The notes: generated by a model not told the origin, from the sequence alone. A stretch of 64,000 bases of DNA from JAICKM01 sp038228295 (GCA_038228295.1 JBBRPH010000002.1:62001-126000), one strand, 5' to 3'. Positions 41,599 to 49,651 are shown, numbered from the stretch's first letter. Numbers and translations are program-made.

Positions 41599-41664
41599 CA
41601 CCATAAAAGCCCCCAAGCTACGGAGAATACTTCCAATCTCCGTGGCTTGGTGGCTTTTATGGTG
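41599..41664. terminator. Long bidirectional terminator (28-bp stem)
   Basis: Arms 41599-41626 and 41637-41664 (outer part CACCATAAAAGCC / GGCTTTTATGGTG) are complementary except for two mismatches. Runs of A and T inside the stem suit termination in both directions between convergent genes. Confidence 0.82.
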
Positions 41665-41677
41665 TAAAGAAACGGCC

Positions 41678-42511
41678 CTAGCTCTTCGGGAAACGCCGGA
41701 CGGGCGGCGGCGGCATGGCGCGTAGACCGCCGGCCGCTTGCGCGCGGGGGGCCATGCCGCGCTGGCGGAAGTCGGCCGCCTGGATGAAGATCGGCGTGCA
41801 GAGTGCGGTATCGCACAGGCGCGAGCGAATGCGCGGTTCGATGCTGTCGAGGTCTACATTCGATGTGACCACAGTCGCCAAGCGATGGTTGTAGCGGTGG
41901 TTGAAAATCTGGTACAGCTTTTCGCGCGCCCAAGGGGTGGTATTTTCGGTGCCTAAGTCGTCTACGACGAGTAGCGGCACGCTGCGGATGGCCTCGAAGC
42001 GGTCGTCGTAGCTGCTTTCGCTGCCTGGTGCATAGGCCGCGCGCAGGCTATCAAGCAGGTCGGGCGCGATGGCGAAATAGGTTTGCAGGCCGCATTTCTC
42101 CACCGCTTCGTTGGCGACGGCAGCGGCGAGGTGAGTCTTGCCGCAACCGTAGCCACCCAGCAGCAGCAGCCACAGGTGCGGGTTGCCGGCATATTCGCGG
42201 CAGCGCAAGAAAGCGTCGCGCACCCCTGCTACGCCCGGCTCAAACGTGGCGAAGGTCTTATCGGCAAAGGCTTGCAGATTGGACTGGCGGTCGAGCGTGC
42301 TGTAGGTATGCTCATTCATCTCCTGCACTTTGCAGGTGCAGGGGAGAGGACGGGCAAAGTTGGGGTGGCCGAACGGCACGTCCATCCGCAAATAGCCTGC
42401 GCCGCGACAGAGCGGGCAGACGGCCTTAGCGGTTGAAGAGGTGTGCGTATTTTCCGCTGAGATATTTACCGGGATCGATAGCTCGGTTAGAATCTTGCCC
42501 ACGCGCTCCAT
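41678..42511 (-). CDS. DnaC/DnaI-like helicase-loader ATPase
   Basis: A 277-residue AAA+ ATPase of the DnaC/IstB/DnaI group, which loads replicative helicase onto DNA. Residues about 32-60 hold a Cys-rich zinc segment (CPLCRGAGY and CTC). Walker A is LLGGYGCGKTH, Walker B LLVVDDLGTE and sensor 1 TVVTSN. It is encoded last in the rplI-dnaB-dnaD-like run. Its ATG at 42511 overlaps the end of the DnaD-like gene by 86 bases in another frame, with GGGAAGAG upstream. The tail after SRLCDT is Ala/Pro-rich. Confidence 0.87.
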   Translation of the reverse strand: MERVGKILTELSIPVNISAENTHTSSTAKAVCPLCRGAGYLRMDVPFGHPNFARPLPCTCKVQEMNEHTYSTLDRQSNLQAFADKTFATFEPGVAGVRDAFLRCREYAGNPHLWLLLLGGYGCGKTHLAAAVANEAVEKCGLQTYFAIAPDLLDSLRAAYAPGSESSYDDRFEAIRSVPLLVVDDLGTENTTPWAREKLYQIFNHRYNHRLATVVTSNVDLDSIEPRIRSRLCDTALCTPIFIQAADFRQRGMAPRAQAAGGLRAMPPPPVRRFPKS

Positions 42512-43241
42512 CGTCTCTTCCCTTCGCCGCCCAGTTTTCCAAAATGCGGCTGATGTACTTCCAATTGCGTTTGTTGTAGCTGACGGCTTCGGTGAACGCC
42601 TCTTCGATCCAGGCGGCCGGATACAGCCGCTCGGCCTCCGCTAACTGCTCGGCCAACAGCGGCGTGATCACGCCGACGTTCTGTTCGTATAGCTCGAAGA
42701 TACCCGGCCGCCGCCGACTGAGGTGTAGCCGCACGTTGGCCGGCACCTCCAGCGCCGCATCGTCGCCGCGCAGACGGGCGATAGCGGCGGCCCGTTCGGC
42801 GCGCAGCAGCGCCAGCCACTCGGCGGAAGCCAGCGCGGCAGTCGGCCGCTCACCGTCGCCGCATACCTCGGCCAGCCAACGAGCGTTGAACGGCGTGTTC
42901 GCCAGATACCAGGATTCGGCGGGTGGCGTGGGCGTGCCGTCGGGCTGCACAATCAGATGCAGCAGCGTGCCGCGTGCCACAGCCAGTTCTAGTCCCTCAC
43001 GTAGCCACTCCGCCGCCGGGCGCGGACTGCGCCCGGCCGTCAACGCAGCGGTCAACACCAGATCGGCGGCCAATTCCGGCTCACTGATCAGGCGCGGATG
43101 GCCCACCTGGGCGGCCAACCGCCACAGGACGTGCAGAGTCACCTTGAGTTCGGCCAGGTGGGTGATACCCGGCAGCACGGCGGTGAAAAAGCTCTCCGGG
43201 ATGGGGATGCGCCCTTCCTCGGTGCCGAAGCCGCTAAACAT
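42426..43241 (-). CDS. DnaD-domain replication protein
   Basis: A 271-residue protein. The N-terminal part (FFTAVLPGITHLAELKVTLH) is a likely winged-helix DnaD N domain, and the C-terminal DnaD/DnaB-II domain shows IFELYEQNVGVITPLLAEQL and ending in NKRNWKYISRILENW. In Firmicutes such proteins remodel DNA at primosome assembly and work with DnaI. Here it lies between dnaB and the DnaC-like loader, which supports the same role. AGGGGAGAGG precedes the ATG; the dnaB stop is 15 bases upstream. Confidence 0.87.
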   Translation of the reverse strand: MFSGFGTEEGRIPIPESFFTAVLPGITHLAELKVTLHVLWRLAAQVGHPRLISEPELAADLVLTAALTAGRSPRPAAEWLREGLELAVARGTLLHLIVQPDGTPTPPAESWYLANTPFNARWLAEVCGDGERPTAALASAEWLALLRAERAAAIARLRGDDAALEVPANVRLHLSRRRPGIFELYEQNVGVITPLLAEQLAEAERLYPAAWIEEAFTEAVSYNKRNWKYISRILENWAAKGRDDGARGQDSNRAIDPGKYLSGKYAHLFNR

Positions 43242-43256
43242 AGCTGCCTCTCCCCT

Positions 43257-44681
43257 CTAAGTAGAGAGGTGTGCAGATGGGGCCGTCGTCACGCCGGCGC
43301 ATGAGGTGGGTTGCCGATACACTTCCAGATCCCGAAACTGGGTGGTCTGGTTGTGGAAGAACAGCGGCACGACCCCAATGGGGCCGTTGCGGTGCTTGGC
43401 GATATGGATCTCAGCGATGTTCTTCCGTTCGGTCTCCGGATTATATAACTCCTCGCGGTAGATGAACATCACGATATCCGCGTCCTGTTCGATACTACCG
43501 CTCTCGCGCAGGTCACTGAGCATCGGCACATGGGACGAGCGGCTTTCCACGGCGCGGGAGAGCTGCGACATGGCGATCACCGGCACATTCAGTTCGCGGG
43601 CCAGCATCTTGAGGCCGCGTGTGATCTCAGAGACCTCTTGCACCCGGTTGTCGCTGCGTCGGCCGCTCATCAGTTGCAGGTAGTCAATCACCAGCAGGTC
43701 GCAGCCTGCTTCGGCTTGCAGGCGACGGGCGCGGCTGCGAACTTCGCTGATCGAGATGCCTGCCGTATCATCGAAAAAGATCGGTACATCGGCCAGCAAA
43801 CCGAAGGCATCACTCAACTTTTGCCATTCGCTATCATCCAGATAGCCCAGGCGCAAGCGCTGTGCTTCCACGTCGCTGGCAATCGAGAGCAGGCGCTGCA
43901 CCAGTTGCTCCGCCGACATTTCGAGGCTGAAGACGCCGACTGTCTTGTGATGCTTAACGGCGGCGTTATAGGCGATGCTCAGGCCGAAGCTGGATTTACC
44001 GACCGAGGGGCGGGCGGCGACAATCACCAGATCGGACTTTTGCAGGCCACCGGTTAGTTCGTCCAGATCGTGAAAGCCGGTCGGCACGCCGACCACGTTG
44101 CCGCGCTGGTGCTGCACCACGTCGAGGCGGTCGAAATATTCTTCCAGCACGCGCTTGATCGAGACAAAATCGGCCGATCCCTGGCGCTGCGTCACACCGA
44201 ACAGCAGCGCCTCCGCGCGGTCTAACACCTGACCGATCTCCGGGGCTTCTTCATAGCCCAGCCCGGCGATTTGCCCGCCGACGCTGATCAGGCGGCGCAG
44301 CACGGCATTGCGCTCCACGATGTGGGCGTAGTATTCGACGTGGACGGCGGTAGGGACACGGTGCATCAGCCCGGCGATATAGGCCAGGCCCCCGACCGGT
44401 TCCAGCCGCCCGCGGCGATCTAGTTCGCTGGATAACGTCACCATGTCGGGCGGTTCGCGCCGATGGTAGAGATCGAGGATACAGTCGTAGATCCAGCCGT
44501 TGGCTTCGCGGTAGAAGTCGGCAGGTGTGAGGAAGGTGGCGACCTTGATGATCGCGTCACGGTCGAGCAGCAGCGAACCGAGAACCGCCTCTTCAGCCTG
44601 CAAATCGTAGGGAACCGGTCGTTCCAGAGGGGTGCCGTCGCCGGCGTAGAGACTGTTCGTAGGTCTACGTGTAATTTCCAT
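43257..44681 (-). CDS. dnaB: Replicative DNA helicase
   Basis: A 474-residue hexameric helicase that unwinds DNA ahead of the fork. The N-terminal domain (PYDLQAEEAVLGSLLLD) and RecA-like C-domain are complete: Walker A ARPSVGKSSFG, Walker B LLVIDYLQLMSG, SQLSRAVESR and the end LFFHNQTTQFRDLE. No intein is present. The start ATG at 44681 has a weak Shine-Dalgarno, with a 12-bp inverted repeat immediately upstream that could hide the initiation region. Confidence 0.97.
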   Translation of the reverse strand: MEITRRPTNSLYAGDGTPLERPVPYDLQAEEAVLGSLLLDRDAIIKVATFLTPADFYREANGWIYDCILDLYHRREPPDMVTLSSELDRRGRLEPVGGLAYIAGLMHRVPTAVHVEYYAHIVERNAVLRRLISVGGQIAGLGYEEAPEIGQVLDRAEALLFGVTQRQGSADFVSIKRVLEEYFDRLDVVQHQRGNVVGVPTGFHDLDELTGGLQKSDLVIVAARPSVGKSSFGLSIAYNAAVKHHKTVGVFSLEMSAEQLVQRLLSIASDVEAQRLRLGYLDDSEWQKLSDAFGLLADVPIFFDDTAGISISEVRSRARRLQAEAGCDLLVIDYLQLMSGRRSDNRVQEVSEITRGLKMLARELNVPVIAMSQLSRAVESRSSHVPMLSDLRESGSIEQDADIVMFIYREELYNPETERKNIAEIHIAKHRNGPIGVVPLFFHNQTTQFRDLEVYRQPTSCAGVTTAPSAHLST

Positions 44682-44689
44682 AGAGTCCG

Positions 44690-44745
44690 CCGTTAGTGGT
44701 CTGAGTTGGAGTTAGCAGCCGGCGCGCAACGCGGACCACTAACGG
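44690..44745 (-). promoter_or_regulatory. Inverted repeat before dnaB, possible translation attenuator
   Basis: CCGTTAGTGGTC and GACCACTAACGG are perfect 12-bp arms (44745-44734 and 44701-44690 on the minus strand) with a 32-base loop. The second arm ends 8 bases before the dnaB ATG. Confidence 0.6.
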
Positions 44746-44789
44746 TGGGTTCAGGCTTGCAGGTCGTCACCCCTACTGCCTGAGTGCGA

Positions 44790-45650
44790 TCAGGTGCCGG
44801 TTTCGTCCTGTCCGTTGGGCGTGAAGATCACGCTATCTGTGGCGGTGGTCGCTGCGGTGCTGCCGACGTTAATGCCGGTGCCTTCAGCGGTCGCGGTGCC
44901 CTGTTCCACGTCGGCAGCCGATATCATGAACGGCATCTGCGGCACCGCTTCCACGGTGGTGGCATCTGCGGGCGGGCCGCCGGCACCGGCCGGGGTGGGG
45001 TCGGCGGCGGCCAGGGCATCACCGGTAGGCGTCAGCCGGCCGGCTGACGCTACATCGGCATTGCCGAGGTCGCCGGTCAGCCTAACGTCGTCGCTCGTCG
45101 TCAGGTCGCCCATCGCAGCGGGGACCGGAGTCGGTGCGGCGGGGGCGGGCGGCGGTGCCGGGGCATTTGCGGCCACAGTAGTCAGCGCGCCGCCGGTGCG
45201 GTTCATTTCCGGCTCCACCACCAGCGTGAGCGGCACGCTGATGTTGTTGCCCAGGTTCAAGGTGGCCGTGTAACGGCCGGTGCGGTGAATGGCGCTGTTC
45301 AACTTGATGCGACGGCGGTCCACGGTTTGGCTATGCTGCACACGCAATGCCTCGGCCACGTCGTTCGGCGTGATCGAGCCGTACAGGCGGTTTTGTTCGC
45401 CGGTGCGGGCGTAAAGCAGCACGCTCAGGTCGCGCAGCCGATCGGCGGCGGCCTGCACTGTGCTCAGTTGGTGCGCGCTGCGCTTTTCGGCGCTGGTGCG
45501 GCGGTTGGTCGCTTCTTGCAGCGCGCCGCGGGTGGCGGGGATAGCGAAGCCGCGCGGAAAGAGGAAGTTGCGGGCATACCCGTTCGCCACTTCCTTAACT
45601 TCTCCGGCCTGGCCCAGCTTCTCCACCGCTTCGGTGAGAATAATTTTCAT
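44790..45650 (-). CDS. rplI: Ribosomal protein bL9 with a long C-terminal extension
   Basis: A 286-residue protein. Residues 1-150 are a full bL9: MKIILTEAVEKLGQAGEVKEV, ANGYARNFLFPRG and the C-domain ending in VPLTLVVEPE. bL9 binds 23S rRNA near the L1 stalk and limits frameshifting. Residues 151-286 form an extra low-complexity tail (Ala, Pro, Thr, Asp rich) not present in ordinary bL9, which is near 150 residues. It heads the operon with dnaB, the DnaD-like and the DnaC-like genes. GGGAGTT precedes the ATG. Confidence 0.95.
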   Translation of the reverse strand: MKIILTEAVEKLGQAGEVKEVANGYARNFLFPRGFAIPATRGALQEATNRRTSAEKRSAHQLSTVQAAADRLRDLSVLLYARTGEQNRLYGSITPNDVAEALRVQHSQTVDRRRIKLNSAIHRTGRYTATLNLGNNISVPLTLVVEPEMNRTGGALTTVAANAPAPPPAPAAPTPVPAAMGDLTTSDDVRLTGDLGNADVASAGRLTPTGDALAAADPTPAGAGGPPADATTVEAVPQMPFMISAADVEQGTATAEGTGINVGSTAATTATDSVIFTPNGQDETGT

Positions 45651-45718
45651 GATGCGTATAACTCCCTATCTCTGTGCAAAGCGAGGAGCTGCTAACGCCC
45701 CCCCGCCGTGTGATTCAC

Positions 45719-45825
45719 GGTTCAGCCCACCTCACGCTTGCCCCCGCAGAGGCCGCGCAGCACTCAGGCTCGGCAACCATTCCGGTCGCTCGGCCCAGTA
45801 CATCGGGTCCGGTCTCGGCTGAACC
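45719..45825 (-). promoter_or_regulatory. Structured leader of the rplI operon
   Basis: The predicted transcript begins GGTTCAGCC (45825-45817), which pairs perfectly with GGCTGAACC (45727-45719), closing a domain of about 107 nt. Inside are GACCGG/ACCGG and TTGCC/GGCAA pairings. This could be an autogenous ribosomal-protein leader or a riboswitch-like element. The class is not recognised. Confidence 0.5.
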
Positions 45826-45831
45826 GCTGTC

Positions 45832-45860
45832 ATTATAGCACATCTGTGTTACCATTCCAA
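45832..45860 (-). promoter_or_regulatory. Promoter of the rplI-dnaB operon
   Basis: On the minus strand TTGGAA (45860-45855), a 17-base spacer and TATAAT (45837-45832). Transcription should start near 45825. Confidence 0.78.
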
Positions 45861-45876
45861 CACTCACCGCCCTTTT

Positions 45877-45943
45877 CTGTCCACCGGTTTGTCCACGAAC
45901 TTTTGCACCGCCTGGCCGGGTGTTATACACAGGCTATGCACAA
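45877..45943. promoter_or_regulatory. Cluster of DnaA-box-like sequences
   Basis: CTGTCCACC (45877), TTGTCCACG (45889), TTATACACA (45923) and TATGCACAA (45935, reverse orientation) resemble the DnaA consensus TTATNCACA. The best is TTATACACA. They lie just upstream of the rplI-dnaB promoter. Confidence 0.4.
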
Positions 45944-46021
45944 TGCTGCCTATTGGCTGCCTAGACTCTTCATGCCCTTTAGGAAAAGGTGGGCTAATTT
46001 GCAGAACCAGCCAGCTAATAC

Positions 46022-46035
46022 TAACGTTTACGTTA
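46022..46035. promoter_or_regulatory. Palindromic operator candidate before the MFS gene
   Basis: TAACGT-TT-ACGTTA is a perfect 6-2-6 palindrome 41 bases before the MFS start. A TAATAC box overlaps upstream. Confidence 0.45.
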
Positions 46036-46075
46036 AGGTAAAGAGGAATCATGTTTAAGAGGAGATTGCAGAGTT

Positions 46076-47371
46076 ATGGCAGCAATAACCGTGGGGCCGG
46101 TGAGCGGGGCGGGTGCCCCGACCCCTGCGTGGACCACTAAATTAGGCGCGGGGTTTCGTGCCTTGCGGCATCGCAACTACCGCCTGTTCTTTTTTGGGCA
46201 ACTCATTTCCCTGATCGGCACCTGGATGCAAAGTGTCGCCCAGGCGTGGCTGGTCCTCAGCTTGGCGGGCAAAGACGGCGATCTGATGCTGGGCGTGACC
46301 AGCGCCTTGCAGTTCACGCCGGTGTTGCTGCTCGCGGTGTTCGGCGGCGCGCTGGCCGACCGGTTGCCCAAGCGCAACGTGCTGCTGGTGACGCAGAGCG
46401 TGATGTTGGTACTGGCGCTCGTGTTGGCCGTGTTAAATTCGCTGGGCATCGTGCAGGTGTGGCACGTCCTGGCGTTGGCAACCTTGCTGGGCGTGGCGAA
46501 TGCGATTGATATGCCCACCCGCCAGGCGTTCATCGTTGAACTGGTAGGCAAAGACGACCTGATGAACTCGATTGCGCTCAACTCGTCGGTGTTCAACGCG
46601 GCGCGCATCATTGGGCCGGGTGTAGCTGGGCTGCTGATCCACCGGGTCGGGGTGAGCGGGTGCTTCTATCTAAACTCGGCCAGCTTTGTGGCGGTGTTGG
46701 CCGGCATGATGCTTATGCGTCCGCCGTTCTTCACCCGCTCCGGCGCGACCAAAGGCGGCGCGCCGCTCAGCGGTGGCTTCCGCTATATTTGGCAGACCTC
46801 CAACGTGCGGGCGCTGATGATCGCGGTGGGCGTGGTCGGCACCTTCGGTCTCAACTTAACCGTCTGGATGCCGGTGCTGGCGCGTGATGTGCTGGGGGTC
46901 GGCGCAGCGGGCTATGGCCTGATGATGTCGGCGATGGGCGTAGGTGCGCTGGCATCGGGTCTGCTGTTGGCCTATCGCGGCAAAAAGGCGCAGCGGTCGC
47001 TGGTGCTGGCGGCGGCGGGAGTGTTCGGTCTTGTTTTGTTGGCGGTGGCCTTCACTCGCTGGTTTCCGGTCACACTGGGCCTGATGGCAATGCTAGGCGC
47101 GGCGATGGTCGCCTTTAGCGCCACCGCCAACACCACAGTGCAGTTGCTGGTGCCCGATGAATTGCGGGGGCGGGTAATGGCTGTCTATATGATGGTCTTT
47201 GCCGGCACTACGCCCATCGGCTCACTGCTGGCGGGTAGCCTCGCCCACGCCACTAGCACCCCGATTAGCATTGCCGCCGGAGCCGGAGTCAGCCTGCTGG
47301 CGGTGAGCGCACTGTGGGCCGGAATGCGCAGCGAGGCACGGGCGGCCGGTCGGGTGCCGCAGCCGGTGTGA
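46076..47371 (+). CDS. MFS transporter (EntS-like exporter type)
   Basis: A 431-residue major facilitator with 12 predicted helices. The N-terminus FRALRHRNYRLFFFGQLISLIGTWMQSVAQAW, ADRLPKRNVLL (loop 2-3 motif A) and the NSSVFNAARIIGPGVAGLL segment match the MFS_3/transmembrane-effector group, which exports siderophores or drugs. The substrate is unknown. The ATG at 46076 follows GAGGAGA. The stop overlaps heptamers and a strong terminator follows at 47407. Confidence 0.9.
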   Translation: MAAITVGPVSGAGAPTPAWTTKLGAGFRALRHRNYRLFFFGQLISLIGTWMQSVAQAWLVLSLAGKDGDLMLGVTSALQFTPVLLLAVFGGALADRLPKRNVLLVTQSVMLVLALVLAVLNSLGIVQVWHVLALATLLGVANAIDMPTRQAFIVELVGKDDLMNSIALNSSVFNAARIIGPGVAGLLIHRVGVSGCFYLNSASFVAVLAGMMLMRPPFFTRSGATKGGAPLSGGFRYIWQTSNVRALMIAVGVVGTFGLNLTVWMPVLARDVLGVGAAGYGLMMSAMGVGALASGLLLAYRGKKAQRSLVLAAAGVFGLVLLAVAFTRWFPVTLGLMAMLGAAMVAFSATANTTVQLLVPDELRGRVMAVYMMVFAGTTPIGSLLAGSLAHATSTPISIAAGAGVSLLAVSALWAGMRSEARAAGRVPQPV

Positions 47372-47389
47372 AATGTGAAACGTGAGGCG
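47369..47389. repeat. Heptamer (TGAAATG/TGAAACG/TGAGGCG) on a stop codon
   Basis: Three related heptamers begin exactly with the TGA stop codon of the MFS gene. Confidence 0.85.
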
Positions 47390-47406
47390 TGCAGTTTGCG
47401 CTGGTA

Positions 47407-47442
47407 AGCGGGGCCGGTAGTACCGGCCCCGCTTTTTCTTTT
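47407..47442 (+). terminator. Strong intrinsic terminator
   Basis: AGCGGGGCCGGTA and TACCGGCCCCGCT form a perfect 13-bp stem with a one-base centre, followed by TTTTTCTTTT. Confidence 0.93.
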
Positions 47443-47488
47443 GTGCCAACCTCCTGCTAAAGATTACTCCCCGGATTATTAACAAGCC

Positions 47489-47539
47489 GCTAATAGCATC
47501 TTAACGTCTCGGATCCACCAGCTAATAGTGTCTTAATGT
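47489..47539. promoter_or_regulatory. Direct repeats, possible regulator sites
   Basis: GCTAATAGCATCTTAACGT (47489-47507) and GCTAATAGTGTCTTAATGT (47521-47539) match at 16 of 19 positions and are 32 bp apart, three helical turns. They lie before the glycosyltransferase operon. Confidence 0.5.
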
Positions 47540-47620
47540 TATCGGCCTATTATTACGATAGAGAGGATCTGCATAGCGTAAGCGCCGGAATCATAAAGCG
47601 ATCCCATGGAGAATCTAACG

Positions 47621-48796
47621 ATGCGCCTGGCCCTAGTGACGGAAACCTTCTTGCCTCGTGTAGACGGCATTGTGCGAATGCTGTTGGAGTTCCTTACTTA
47701 TCTGGAAGCTCAGGGCCATGAAGCCGTTGTGGTGGCCCCCGGCAGGGGTGCGGATCGCTGCCGGGGAGCGCAGGTGTTGTGGGTGCCGGGTGTGCCGTTC
47801 CCGCCCTATCCGGGGCTGATTGTCGCGCCCTATGCGCGCCGGCTGGAATCGCTGTTCCGGGCGTGGCGACCGGACATTGTTCACCTCGCCGGCCCCTTTG
47901 TCCTGGGCGCGTATGCGCTGCGGGTGGCCCAGCGCCTAGGTATTCCCGCTGCCGGCCATTATCAAACCGACCTCGCCCGCCTAGCACCGCACTACGGCTT
48001 AGGCGCTTTCGCTGCGCTCACCCGGCGACGCTTACGCGCCATCCATAACGGCTGTACAATCAATTTCGCACCGACCGCCGCTGTCGCTGCCGAACTGCGG
48101 ACGGAGGGCATCCGTAATGTGCAGGTGGTGGGGCGTGGCGTAGACACGACGCAGTTTCATCCCGCGCAGCGCGATGCCGCGTGGCACGCCCGGCTGACGC
48201 GCGGCGGCGATCAGCCGGTCCTCGCTTATGTGGGTCGGGTCGCGCCCGAAAAGGGGTTGCAGACCCTGATCGCGGTGGCCCAGGCGTTGCCCGACTGCCC
48301 GTTGCTGGTGGTGGGTGACGGACCGGGGCGTGCGCCGTTGGCCCAGGCATTAGCCGGGCATAATGTGCATTTCACCGGCTGGCTGCACGGCGCAGAACTC
48401 GCCGCTGCCTACGCCACCGCCGACCTGTTTGTTTTCCCCTCCGTCACCGAAACTTTTGGGCAGGTGGTGCGCGAAGCGATGGCTTCCGGTCTGCCGGTCG
48501 TCGGCATGGCCGCCGGCGGGGTGCAGGATCTGGTCAGCCCCGGCAGCACCGGGCTGTTGTGTCGGCCCGCTGACGTGGCGGATTTTGTTGCCGCCACCCG
48601 GCGTTTGGTGGCCGATAGCGATCTCCGCCGGGCTATGGGACACGCCGCCCGCCGCCAGGCCGAAGACTACACCTGGTCGGCAGTGTTTGATCAATTGTTG
48701 GACTGGTATACGGGCCTGACTAGCCCGCACAACGGCGCAGCGCGTTTACGATCTTTACAGGCACCACAGACACCAGCAGGGAGGGTATCAGCATGA
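47621..48796 (+). CDS. GT4 glycosyltransferase, MgtA/mannosyltransferase-like
   Basis: A 391-residue retaining glycosyltransferase. The N-terminus LALVTETFLPRVDGIVRMLL resembles GDP-mannose-dependent alpha-mannosyltransferases that act on lipid acceptors. The C-lobe shows LAYVGRVAPEKGLQTL, the donor motif SVTETFGQVVREAMASGLPVV and AGGVQDLV. I chose the ATG at 47621, with GGAG 9 bases upstream; an ATG at 47606 is also possible. It overlaps the PHP gene by four bases (ATGA). Confidence 0.87.
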   Translation: MRLALVTETFLPRVDGIVRMLLEFLTYLEAQGHEAVVVAPGRGADRCRGAQVLWVPGVPFPPYPGLIVAPYARRLESLFRAWRPDIVHLAGPFVLGAYALRVAQRLGIPAAGHYQTDLARLAPHYGLGAFAALTRRRLRAIHNGCTINFAPTAAVAAELRTEGIRNVQVVGRGVDTTQFHPAQRDAAWHARLTRGGDQPVLAYVGRVAPEKGLQTLIAVAQALPDCPLLVVGDGPGRAPLAQALAGHNVHFTGWLHGAELAAAYATADLFVFPSVTETFGQVVREAMASGLPVVGMAAGGVQDLVSPGSTGLLCRPADVADFVAATRRLVADSDLRRAMGHAARRQAEDYTWSAVFDQLLDWYTGLTSPHNGAARLRSLQAPQTPAGRVSA

Positions 48797-49539
48797 ACAC
48801 TCGGATGGGCAGAGCCGATTTACATATGCACACGCGCTATTCGGACGGCGCACCAACGGTCGCGGCGCTGCTGGCCCATGTGGCGCGCCAGACCCGGCTT
48901 GACGTGATCGCGGTGACCGACCATGATACGATTATCGGCGCGCACGCCGCCTGCGTGATTCGCGAACAGGCAGGCTACCCCTTCGAGATCATCATCGGCG
49001 AAGAGGTGTCTACCCGGCAGGGGCACTTGGTCGGCCTTTTCCTTAGCGAGCGTATCCCGCCGGGCCTGAGTGCCGCGGACACTGTGACCGCCATTCACGA
49101 GCAAGGGGGGCTGGCTTTCGCGCCGCACCCCTTTTTTCATGCCGAACAAATCGAAGGCCGGCCGATTACGATGGAGGGCTTGGGGCTGCTAATTGATGGC
49201 CTAGCCCTGGATGCGTTGGAAACGATCAACGGCACCCCCACATTGGGGCCGTCCAACCGCCGGGCCGCACGACACAACGCCAGGGGCCGGCGCCTGCCCG
49301 CGCTGGGTAATTCGGATGCCCATATTGTGGCCGCAATCAGCAAAGGCTACACGACCTTCCCCGGCACCACCGCCGGCGATTTGCGTGCGGCGATCTTGGC
49401 CGGCACTACCCGCCCCCACGCTCAACCCTATAGCCTGCGTGAACTGCTGGCCTATGTGCACTTCTGGGTGCGCCGCCCGCGCGTGCCGGCTCCGGTGGGT
49501 CGCGTTCGAGGCACGCCCACGCTACGGAAAGCATTGTAG
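48793..49539 (+). CDS. PHP-domain phosphoesterase
   Basis: A 248-residue metal-dependent PHP protein. The four metal-binding clusters are visible: DLHMHTRYSDGAPT, VTDHDTI, GEEVST and the later HP/NSDAH (FAPHPFF, ALGNSDAHIV). Stand-alone PHP proteins hydrolyse phosphate esters such as 3',5'-bisphosphates or sugar phosphates. It is translationally coupled to the glycosyltransferase, so a sugar-phosphate or lipid-phosphate substrate is possible, by inference only. Confidence 0.88.
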   Translation: MNTRMGRADLHMHTRYSDGAPTVAALLAHVARQTRLDVIAVTDHDTIIGAHAACVIREQAGYPFEIIIGEEVSTRQGHLVGLFLSERIPPGLSAADTVTAIHEQGGLAFAPHPFFHAEQIEGRPITMEGLGLLIDGLALDALETINGTPTLGPSNRRAARHNARGRRLPALGNSDAHIVAAISKGYTTFPGTTAGDLRAAILAGTTRPHAQPYSLRELLAYVHFWVRRPRVPAPVGRVRGTPTLRKAL

Positions 49540-49557
49540 CGGGTAGCCTAATCGGCT

Positions 49558-49587
49558 CAGGGGGTGCGTCAGCCGACGCACCCCCTG
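49558..49587. terminator. Perfect hairpin after the PHP gene
   Basis: CAGGGGGTGCGTC-AGCC-GACGCACCCCCTG, a 13-bp stem without a T-run. It is a likely terminator or REP-like element. Confidence 0.7.
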
Positions 49588-49597
49588 ACTGTTACTC

Positions 49598-49634
49598 GCC
49601 AATTAGCCAATTAGCTCACGCTGCACGCTACACG
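49598..49634. repeat. Octamer and heptamer tandem repeats
   Basis: GCCAATTA x2 is followed by GCTCACG, CTGCACG and CTACACG, a run of degenerate units before the TATACT at 49652. Confidence 0.8.
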
Positions 49635-49651
49635 CCGCCCGCCTGATATGG

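Larger units (their letters stand above)
45651..46075. other. Divergent intergenic region: leader, promoter, DnaA-like boxes, operator
   Basis: From left to right it holds the rplI leader, its promoter, four DnaA-box-like 9-mers and a 6-2-6 palindrome before the MFS gene. Each is listed separately. Confidence 0.7.

Noticed and set aside
45877..45943. A firm call of the chromosomal origin
   Set aside because: The boxes are few and degenerate, and dnaA, dnaN, gyrB or rpmH are not in the window.
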